From the NCBI GenBank assembly GCA_009996555.1, contig JAACZX010000085.1, positions 1 through 8,417 of the forward strand: a stretch of DNA of 8,417 bases, written 5' to 3'. Below the pieces are notes generated by a model. It saw only the letters and a program-made list of their open reading frames with translations. It was not told the origin of the DNA and searched no databases. Each line of letters begins with the position of its first letter. Positions within the stretch are counted from its first letter, which is position 1. A program made the position numbers and the translations under genes. This stretch comes from Chitinophagaceae bacterium (GTDB taxonomy: Bacteria; Bacteroidota; Bacteroidia; Chitinophagales; Chitinophagaceae). Shown here piece by piece: positions 1-6,154 of this stretch.

Positions 1-23
1 TTCATTCAAATAATTTGATTCGT

Positions 24-41
24 GCAAAATAGGCAAAATAA
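24..41. repeat. Tandem 9-nt direct repeat
   Basis: GCAAAATAG (24-32) is followed directly by GCAAAATAA (33-41), so eight of nine bases repeat head to tail. Read on the minus strand, each copy contains TATTTTG, which resembles a shortened Bacteroidota -7 box (consensus TAnnTTTG). The repeat could therefore mark a promoter for a leftward gene beyond the edge. In AT-rich intergenic DNA it could equally be chance. Confidence 0.3.
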
Positions 42-63
42 GTTTTTACAGGCATATAAAACA

Positions 64-90
64 GTTGCGGCGGCCTTTGGCCGCCGCAAC
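64..90 (-). terminator. Intrinsic terminator of the leftward propeller gene
   Basis: A perfect 12-bp inverted repeat, GTTGCGGCGGCC / GGCCGCCGCAAC, is separated by a 3-nt loop (76-78). On the minus strand the transcript leaves the stop codon at 114-116, passes a U-run, forms this very GC-rich stem and continues into UGUUUUAUAU, a moderate U-tract. On the plus strand the stem is followed by A-rich sequence, so termination is expected only leftward. It starts about 24 nt after the stop codon. The U-tract is interrupted, which lowers certainty slightly. Confidence 0.8.
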
Positions 91-113
91 AAAAAATAAT
101 CTGGCAAGATGTT

Positions 114-3100
114 TTATTTAATCCCGATCACCGGTAAACTCTTCTCCCGAATCAGTTGATTAAACTTCGGCACATCTTCACTCACAATTTTCTTCAGCTT
201 ATTCAATTGCTCATCGGCTTGTTTGCTTAACTCCGCAAATACTTCTTTCGATTGTTTGCTTGGTGCATTTACACCGCTGTTGGCTACATCAAATACACCA
301 CTCAGTTTATCGTTGATGCGGATAGGATAGTTCAACGGATCCTGTCCGCTCTTCGATTTTGTTTGATACAAGGTTTCTTCAATCGAGGTCAACTCTTTGG
401 TGATAGCAGTTGCCATGTCTTTGATTTCTTTCGGACAATCTTTTCCCTGTCTGCCAATGAAATCATTGATCTGTGTACGCAATGCACGGATGTCTTTGAT
501 GCCTTTCTGCACATCGTTGAACTTTTGCTGTACACTCAACAGGAAGTTGAATTGCTCTTCGTATGCTTCCTGCGTCATTGGGTAATTGGGGTCGGCTTTA
601 ATTACAAACGGCACTTCACTTGAATCGTTACCTACTTTCACACGTGCAAAATAATTACCGGGAGCAGCTGTAATAGTGCCGGGTGCGCCGTTCCAGAGAA
701 TCATGCCTTCGCTTGGTTCAGCAGGCGGGTATTGCAGATCCCACGCAAAACTGTTCAATCCTTTTTTGATATCGAGCTTATCCTTACCATCTGTGCTGAA
801 TGTTTTAATAGACTTTTTGTTTTTATCCATGATGGTGATAGATGCTTTTGTAGAATCTGTCACTCCATTTGCATAATACGTGATCACCAACGGGCCAGCC
901 GGATTTTCACCAATATTTTGCGGCGTACCAAAGCGACGACCGAAACGGCTCATCGGCATACGCCAACCGGTATTTACATCAAACACATGCAGGTTCTTGT
1001 TTGCAACATCTGCTTTCACCTGTTGTAAAACAGTGAGATCATCCAATACATAAAAGCCACGGCCTTGTGTTGCAACGATGAGATCATTTTCTTTAATGGT
1101 CATATCGGTGATTGGCACAACAGGCATGTTAAGTTGAAACGGTTTCCAGTTGGCGCCATCATCAAATGAAATATACATGCCGAATTCTGTACCGGCATAC
1201 AGAAGCCCTTGTCGTTTATGATCGGCACGCATGGCTCTGGTAAAGTGCATTTTGTTGATTCCATTAGTGATGAGTTTCCATGTTTTACCATAGTCTTCTG
1301 TTTTGTAGATATACGGTGTGTAATCATCCAGCTTGTAACGTGTACCCACAAAATAAGCAGCACCTTTTTTAACCGGATCAACATCCACACAATTCCACAT
1401 CATCAACTTCGGTGCATCTTTCGGCGTAACATTCTCCCATGTTTTACCACCATCTTTACTTACGTTGATCAAGCCGTCATCACTACCTGTCCACAACAGA
1501 TCTTTTTCAACAAAACTTTCTGTTGCGGTGAAGATGGTACAATAGTATTCAACACTTGTATTGTCCTGCGTAATGGGACCACCGCTTGATTTTTGTTTGC
1601 TCTTATCATTTGTAGTTAAATCTGGCGACAATGCTGTCCAGCTTTGTCCTTCGTTTTCTGTTGCAAACAAAACATTACCTGCAGTATATAATTTCTTTGG
1701 ATTGTGTGGTGAAAAGAAGATGGGAAAATTCCATTGAAAGCGATACTTCAATACATCTGCACCGGCACCCATCGGATTATCGGGCCACACACTGATGGCT
1801 CTGTTTTCACCCGTTTTATGATCAAGGCGTGAAAGATAACCACCATAGTTACCTCCGTAAACGATATCAGGATTTGTTGGATCGGCAACAACATAACCAC
1901 TTTCACTACCTGCCGTTTCTTCCCAATCCTGTTCGGTAATACCTGCTCCCCTTGTTCTGCTTTTAATACGTACCGTTGAATTATCCTGTTGTGCTCCGAG
2001 AATGCGATAGGGAAAACTGTTGTCGGTTGATACACGATAGAATTGCCCTGTTGGTTGATTCATGTAGGTGCTCCAGTTCATTCCGCCATCATAACTCACT
2101 TGTCCGCCACCATCATCCGCAACAATCATACGTTTACCATCTGCCGGATCGATCCACAGATCATGATGATCACCATGCGGTGTGCGCAACGATTGAAACG
2201 TTCTGCCGCCATCACGACTGTACATGAAGTTTACATTCGGACAATAAACCAAATCAGGATTCTTGGGATCAACAAATACTTTGCTGTAATACCATGCACG
2301 CTGGCGGATATTATTATCGCTGCTCATCAGTTGCCATGTTTCACCGGCATCATCGCTACGGAACAATCCACCATTTGCATTTTCAACAATGGTATAAATG
2401 CGTTCAGGATTGCTTGGCGCAAATGCAACACCTACAATTCCCCATGTGCCTTTTGGCAGTCCTTTTTTTGCAGAAACATTCGTCCATGTTTCACCACCAT
2501 CCGTTGATTTATACAAACCACTTCCTTCGCCACCACTTTCCAAACTATGCGGGGTGCGTATTAAACGCCATGTGCCTGCATAAAGCACAGATGGATTTTC
2601 GGGCTCCATCACCAGATCACTTGCACCTGTTTGATTATTTACAAACAATGTGCGTTTCCATGATTTACCGCCATCGGTTGTTTTGTACACACCACGTTCT
2701 TCGTTGGGTCCAAACAAATGGCCCATCACCGCCACCCAAACCACATCCGGATTTTTTGGATGAATGACAATGCGGATAATATGACGGCTATCTTTCAAAC
2801 CCCGTCCGCCCTGGGCATCCGGGCGGGCAATATTTTTCCAGTTGCGTCCGCCATCATCACTGCGCCACATACCACCCAAACCTTCGCTCACATTACCACG
2901 CATGGTATTTTCGCCTTCACCTACATACACAATACTTTCATCGCTTGGTGCTACAGCAACTGCACCAATAGATGAACCAAAATATTTATCACTGATGTTT
3001 TTCCAGTTACTGCCACCATCGGTAGTTTTCCAAACGCCCCCACCGGTAGCCCCCATGTAAAATGTTGTTTTGTTGCTGTAGCTGCCTGCAACAGCAGCAC

Positions 3101-3254
3101 TTCGTCCACCACGGTAAGGGCCAATGGAACGATACTTTAACGACTTGTAAATTGATTCCTCGTTTGAAGCAGCAGTAACTGCCGGTTGCTTTTTTTGCGC
3201 AAATGAAAACAGTACGCCGAGCAGCGTACCTGCAAGCAAGATTGATTTTCTCAT
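114..3254 (-). CDS. Secreted VPS10-like Asp-box (BNR) beta-propeller protein
   Basis: This complete 1046-residue protein has a Sec signal peptide (R2-K3, hydrophobic 5-18, likely cut S-F-A19|Q20) and no lipobox. Near the N-terminus (about 40-57) is the Y-R-S-I-G-P-Y-R-G-G-R-S block usual in large Bacteroidota propellers of this kind. At least eleven Asp-boxes (S/T-x-D-x-G-x-x-W/F, some degenerate) lie at about 77, 132, 192, 250, 300, 346, 387, 532, 599, 652 and 696, which fits two stacked propellers. Other conserved points are G-D-H-H-D-L-W (361-367), Q-D-N (423-425) and A-T-Q-G-R-G-F-Y-V-L-D-D (728-739). A FlgD-like Ig-type domain (about 800-885) and a helical tail (about 895-1040) follow. 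Such proteins are often labelled 'glycosyl hydrolase', but sortilin-like binding is equally possible and the substrate is unknown. The ATG at 3254 gives a proper signal peptide; no Shine-Dalgarno sequence precedes it. No type IX secretion C-terminal domain is evident. A paralogue starts beyond the right edge and ends at 6155. Confidence 0.9.
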   Translation of the reverse strand: MRKSILLAGTLLGVLFSFAQKKQPAVTAASNEESIYKSLKYRSIGPYRGGRSAAVAGSYSNKTTFYMGATGGGVWKTTDGGSNWKNISDKYFGSSIGAVAVAPSDESIVYVGEGENTMRGNVSEGLGGMWRSDDGGRNWKNIARPDAQGGRGLKDSRHIIRIVIHPKNPDVVWVAVMGHLFGPNEERGVYKTTDGGKSWKRTLFVNNQTGASDLVMEPENPSVLYAGTWRLIRTPHSLESGGEGSGLYKSTDGGETWTNVSAKKGLPKGTWGIVGVAFAPSNPERIYTIVENANGGLFRSDDAGETWQLMSSDNNIRQRAWYYSKVFVDPKNPDLVYCPNVNFMYSRDGGRTFQSLRTPHGDHHDLWIDPADGKRMIVADDGGGQVSYDGGMNWSTYMNQPTGQFYRVSTDNSFPYRILGAQQDNSTVRIKSRTRGAGITEQDWEETAGSESGYVVADPTNPDIVYGGNYGGYLSRLDHKTGENRAISVWPDNPMGAGADVLKYRFQWNFPIFFSPHNPKKLYTAGNVLFATENEGQSWTALSPDLTTNDKSKQKSSGGPITQDNTSVEYYCTIFTATESFVEKDLLWTGSDDGLINVSKDGGKTWENVTPKDAPKLMMWNCVDVDPVKKGAAYFVGTRYKLDDYTPYIYKTEDYGKTWKLITNGINKMHFTRAMRADHKRQGLLYAGTEFGMYISFDDGANWKPFQLNMPVVPITDMTIKENDLIVATQGRGFYVLDDLTVLQQVKADVANKNLHVFDVNTGWRMPMSRFGRRFGTPQNIGENPAGPLVITYYANGVTDSTKASITIMDKNKKSIKTFSTDGKDKLDIKKGLNSFAWDLQYPPAEPSEGMILWNGAPGTITAAPGNYFARVKVGNDSSEVPFVIKADPNYPMTQEAYEEQFNFLLSVQQKFNDVQKGIKDIRALRTQINDFIGRQGKDCPKEIKDMATAITKELTSIEETLYQTKSKSGQDPLNYPIRINDKLSGVFDVANSGVNAPSKQSKEVFAELSKQADEQLNKLKKIVSEDVPKFNQLIREKSLPVIGIK

Positions 3255-3369
3255 GTCAGTACAATTGGTTGAAAAAGGGAAATTACAAAGGATTTTCCTG
3301 TAAATGATACATGATCTGTTGCAAGTGATGAACGGCCGTTTATCTATTTTGTAAAAGAATTACGGGTGC

Positions 3370-3380
3370 TGAACTGTTCA
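3370..3380. repeat. Short inverted repeat in the divergent spacer
   Basis: TGAAC-T-GTTCA is a perfect 5-bp inverted repeat around one central base. It lies about 115 bp before the leftward start codon and 200 bp before the rightward one. The shape suits a dimeric regulator's operator, but the length is small enough to arise by chance and no regulator gene is in the window. Confidence 0.25.
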
Positions 3381-3541
3381 CGGCATATAAATTGTTGAAG
3401 TGGGCATTTTCTGTACAATCAACATCCATCCCTGAATTTTTCCGTCCATCAGCAATCGAACCTTCCTCATTCCCGGGGTTTGAAATATGTTATCATTTTT
3501 CTACCGTTCGTCTAAATTTTCCTATGCAGCAATGTAACTAA

Positions 3542-3570
3542 TTTACTTTCGTAAACGTTTAAGTGTAAAC
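3542..3570. promoter_or_regulatory. Operator-like cluster of TTTAC/GTAAA half-sites
   Basis: Four related half-sites fall within 29 nt: TTTAC (3542-3546), GTAAA (3551-3555), GTTTA (3557-3561) and GTAAA (3565-3569). The middle pair forms a perfect 10-bp palindrome, TAAACGTTTA (3552-3561). The first pair forms an inverted repeat around TTTC. The palindrome sits where transcription should begin relative to the TACTTTCG box. A palindrome with a central CG is a common shape for LacI-family operators, but the regulator type is inference only. Confidence 0.4.
3544..3551 (+). promoter_or_regulatory. Bacteroidota-type -7 promoter box for the DUF5916 gene
   Basis: TACTTTCG matches the Bacteroidota primary-sigma -7 consensus TAnnTTTG at all but one fixed position. 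It lies 28 nt before the ATG at 3580, which would give a short leader of about 20-25 nt. No clear TTG is visible at the -33 spacing; the area near 3515-3526 is only T-rich. The box overlaps the half-site cluster at 3542-3570, so repression by a bound regulator is plausible. Confidence 0.6.
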
Positions 3571-3579
3571 CTCATCATC

Positions 3580-6090
3580 ATGCGAAAACTGACCATGCCA
3601 ACTTTGCTGCTATTGGTGTGCCTTTCTGTACAGGCGCAAACATCAAAAACAAACCCTCCGAAAGTTACTGAAAAGGCCCCACCCCGTTTATTACCAGCAA
3701 AACGCACTACGCTTGAAATAAAAATCGATGGCTTGTTAAATGATTCTGCATGGAAGGATGCACCAATTGCTACTGATTTTATTGAGTTTCGTCCTGCTGT
3801 TGGTGTAAAAGAACAAGAAGAATCAAAAACAGTCAGCTACCTGCTGTATTCCGATGAAGGAATTTATTTTGGAGGTTTTTGTTATGAACGCACACGAGAC
3901 AGTATTGCCATGGAACTGAAAGGGCGTGATGGTTTTGGAATGAATGATTTCATTGGAATCATCTTCGATACGTATAAAGACAACCTGAATGGTTTTGAAT
4001 ATTTTGTTACACCACTTAATGAACAGTGGGATGCAAAGATGGCTCCTAATAACAATGGCAATAGCGAAGACTTTAGCTGGAATGCTGTTTGGAAAAGCGG
4101 CGTAGTGCTGCATGACAACGGCTGGAGTTTCGAAATATTTATTCCTTACGGCGCTATTCGTTTTGGTAAAAAAGAAGTTCAGGACTGGGGCGTGAATATT
4201 ACACGCCGTCGCCAAAAAACCGGTCAGCAGTTTACATGGAATCCTATTGATCCCAACGTCAATGGTTTTTTAACACAGGAAGGTTTCTGGACAGGTATCA
4301 CAAATATTAAACCTCCTGTCCGTTTACAATTCTCTCCCTATTTTTCACTTTATGCCAATCATTTCCCACTTGATCTTGCCGGTTCAAAAAACCTAACCGG
4401 CCAGGTAAATGGCGGGCTTGATGTAAAGTATGGTTTGAACCAGGCATTTACTTTAGATGCAACACTGATCCCCGATTTCGGACAGGTGCAAAGCGATAAC
4501 CAGGTGTTGAACCTTACTCCGTTTGAAGTACAGTTTAACGAATACAGAAATTTCTTTACTGAAGGAACAGAACTCTTCAGTAAAGGCGGATTGTTTTACT
4601 CACGCCGTATTGGTGGTACACCTATCCATTTCGGCCAGGCTTCATCGCAGGTTGGTGCTAATGAAAAACTCTTGAAGAACCCTGCTGAATCAAAACTGAT
4701 CAATGCATCAAAAGTATCGGGCCGCACACAAAGCGGTTTGGGTATTGGCATTTTAAACGCCGTAACAAAAACACAATACGCCACCATTGAAGATGTGAAT
4801 ACAAACGATCAGCGCAAGTTTGTGACTGATCCGTTAACAAACTACAACATCATAGTGCTTGACCAAACAATGAAAAACAACAGCAGTGTTTCATTCATCA
4901 ATACAAATGTGATCCGCAGTGGAAGTGATTACGATGCGAATGTTACAGCTGCTTTGTTTGATCTGAATGATAAGAAAAATACCTGGAATGTGGGCGGTAA
5001 GTTTGCAGTGAGTCAGTTGATGGGCTATTTACCCGATGGCAAAAACCAAAATGGCTACAGTCACCAATTATATTTTGGAAAAACAAGTGGCCGTTTCAAT
5101 TTTAATGTGTGGCAGGAGTTAACCGATACAAAATATACGCACCGTGATCTTGGTTATTTTACCAACAACAATTTTCTTGATCATGGTTTTTGGGCCGGTT
5201 ACAAATGGATTGAACCAAAGAGCTGGTACAACCGCATCTTCTTAAATCTTAACGGCCGGGTAAGTAAATTACATACACCGTTTACAGGCATAACAGAAAC
5301 CTACCAAACCGGCAACCTGAATTTCAACGCCGAATTGCAAACAAAAAAGCTTTGGTGGATCGGATCGTTCCTGGGTTATACCAGCAAGCAAAACGATTTT
5401 TACGAACCACGTAAAGGAGGCGTATTTTTTACACGCAACCAGAGCTTTGCTATGGGCGGCTGGGTAAACAGTAATGAAGCAAAAAAATATTCGTTCTGGA
5501 GTGAACTGTTTGCACGCAGGCATTTCAATTTTTATGACCAGTTTGGTGTTGATGCCAACATTGGTCAAACATTCCGTTTCAACAGTAAGTTTTCTGTATC
5601 GCACAGGTTAAGTTATTTACCACGTTTCAACAACATGGGTTTTGCAGCAGTATCAAATAACGAATCAATTTTTGCACGCCGTAAAGTAAATACTGTTGAA
5701 AATATCCTTAACGTGAAGTACAGTTTTACCAATATGATGTGGATCACCTACCGCATGCGTCACTATGCAAGCTCGGTTGATATTAAAGAATACTTTACCC
5801 TGCAGCAAAATGGCAAACTGCTGGCAAACAACAGCTTTACAGGCAATGCCAACCAGAATGTAAACTTCTTTAATATTGATATGGTGTACACCTGGCAGTT
5901 TGCACCGGGCAGTTTCCTCAATGTGGTTTGGAAAAATTCGATCTACACATTTGACCGTGCAATACAGCGTGATTATTTTAAAAACTTCGGCAATACCATT
6001 GATGCTGATGCCAATAATAATCTTTCGTTGAAAGTAATTTACTTCCTCGACTATCTTGATATGAAAAAATGGGGAAAGAAAAAGAAGTAA
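3580..6090 (+). CDS. DUF5916 outer-membrane barrel with CBM9-like N-terminal domain
   Basis: This complete 836-residue protein begins with a Sec signal (R2-K3, hydrophobic 8-17, likely cut V-Q-A19|Q20). C14 has no proper lipobox, so it is not a lipoprotein. Residues about 44-240 form a carbohydrate-binding-module family 9-like domain: an I-D-G-x-x-N-D-x-A-W opening (about 49-58), then F-D-T-Y-K-D-N-x-N-G-F-E-Y-F (129-142) and an E-I-F-I-P-Y-G-A-I-R-F strand (185-195). Residues about 245-836 are the DUF5916 region. They include its hallmark P-D-F-G-Q-V-Q-S-D block (298-306), the N-L-T-P-F-E stretch (311-316) and G-G-L-F-Y-S-R-R-I-G (336-345), then alternating aromatic strands typical of a barrel. 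The tail is lysine-rich (K-K-W-G-K-K-K-K). Members are predicted outer-membrane proteins of unknown function; the CBM9-like part suggests glycan contact but does not prove it. ATG 3580 is preferred over the in-frame ATG at 3595 because it supplies the charged signal n-region. No Shine-Dalgarno sequence is visible. Confidence 0.92.
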   Translation: MRKLTMPTLLLLVCLSVQAQTSKTNPPKVTEKAPPRLLPAKRTTLEIKIDGLLNDSAWKDAPIATDFIEFRPAVGVKEQEESKTVSYLLYSDEGIYFGGFCYERTRDSIAMELKGRDGFGMNDFIGIIFDTYKDNLNGFEYFVTPLNEQWDAKMAPNNNGNSEDFSWNAVWKSGVVLHDNGWSFEIFIPYGAIRFGKKEVQDWGVNITRRRQKTGQQFTWNPIDPNVNGFLTQEGFWTGITNIKPPVRLQFSPYFSLYANHFPLDLAGSKNLTGQVNGGLDVKYGLNQAFTLDATLIPDFGQVQSDNQVLNLTPFEVQFNEYRNFFTEGTELFSKGGLFYSRRIGGTPIHFGQASSQVGANEKLLKNPAESKLINASKVSGRTQSGLGIGILNAVTKTQYATIEDVNTNDQRKFVTDPLTNYNIIVLDQTMKNNSSVSFINTNVIRSGSDYDANVTAALFDLNDKKNTWNVGGKFAVSQLMGYLPDGKNQNGYSHQLYFGKTSGRFNFNVWQELTDTKYTHRDLGYFTNNNFLDHGFWAGYKWIEPKSWYNRIFLNLNGRVSKLHTPFTGITETYQTGNLNFNAELQTKKLWWIGSFLGYTSKQNDFYEPRKGGVFFTRNQSFAMGGWVNSNEAKKYSFWSELFARRHFNFYDQFGVDANIGQTFRFNSKFSVSHRLSYLPRFNNMGFAAVSNNESIFARRKVNTVENILNVKYSFTNMMWITYRMRHYASSVDIKEYFTLQQNGKLLANNSFTGNANQNVNFFNIDMVYTWQFAPGSFLNVVWKNSIYTFDRAIQRDYFKNFGNTIDADANNNLSLKVIYFLDYLDMKKWGKKKK

Positions 6091-6101
6091 TCATCATATA
6101 C

Positions 6102-6141
6102 AAAAAAGGAAGCCCTGTTTATTGACAGGGCTTCCTTTTTT
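6102..6141. terminator. Bidirectional intrinsic terminator between convergent genes
   Basis: GGAAGCCCTGT (6108-6118) pairs perfectly with ACAGGGCTTCC (6125-6135) around a 6-nt loop (6119-6124). Six flanking A (6102-6107) face six T (6136-6141), which gives a U-tract in either direction. It begins 12 nt after the DUF5916 stop and ends 14 nt before the stop codon of the leftward propeller gene, so it should end both transcripts. Confidence 0.95.
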
Positions 6142-6154
6142 ATTTCCCTTACCA

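Larger units (their letters stand above)
1..113. other. Intergenic tail at the left edge
   Basis: This stretch lies downstream of the leftward propeller gene and encodes no visible gene. It is AT-rich except for the GC-rich hairpin at 64-90. It also holds a tandem 9-nt direct repeat (24-41) and a small palindrome, CAAAT-A-ATTTG, at 7-17. Whether these belong to the promoter of a further leftward gene outside the window cannot be decided from here. Confidence 0.6.
3255..3579. other. Divergent intergenic region between propeller and DUF5916 genes
   Basis: This 325-bp region separates the start codons of two divergent genes. I found no open frame worth calling; the best is a 16-codon plus-strand frame at 3304-3354. 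The right end carries the promoter and palindrome cluster of the rightward gene (3542-3570). Nearer the middle is an 11-nt inverted repeat, TGAAC-T-GTTCA (3370-3380). For the leftward gene I see only poor matches to TAnnTTTG, such as the reverse complements of 3278-3285 and 3286-3293, neither with a properly spaced TTG. Its promoter is unassigned. Confidence 0.7.

Noticed and set aside
114..200. Type IX secretion C-terminal sorting domain on the propeller proteins
   Set aside because: Both proteins end in charged helical tails (P-V-I-G-I-K and K-K-S-A-S-N) without the beta-rich sorting domain or its terminal motif.
2294..2767. 157-codon plus-strand open frame opposite the first propeller gene
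   Set aside because: It is His- and Cys-rich, as expected from reading Asp-box codons in reverse, and it overlaps other equally poor frames in the same place.
114..3254. Calling the propeller proteins sialidases
   Set aside because: Asp-boxes occur in many non-sialidase propellers, and I see no R-I-P motif or recognisable arginine triad.
114..3254. DNA repeats such as CCGCCATC recurring through the minus-strand gene, as a possible repeat array
   Set aside because: They are irregularly spaced, vary at third positions and encode the D-G-G core of successive Asp-boxes, so they come from protein repeats and are not a CRISPR or satellite array.
3304..3354. 16-codon plus-strand open frame in the divergent spacer
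   Set aside because: It is too short, has no ribosome binding site and shows no recognisable sequence.
3610..3630. Possible lipoprotein signal around C14 of the DUF5916 protein
   Set aside because: The residues before the Cys are L-L-V, lacking the small residue required at -1, and a normal V-Q-A cut site follows.
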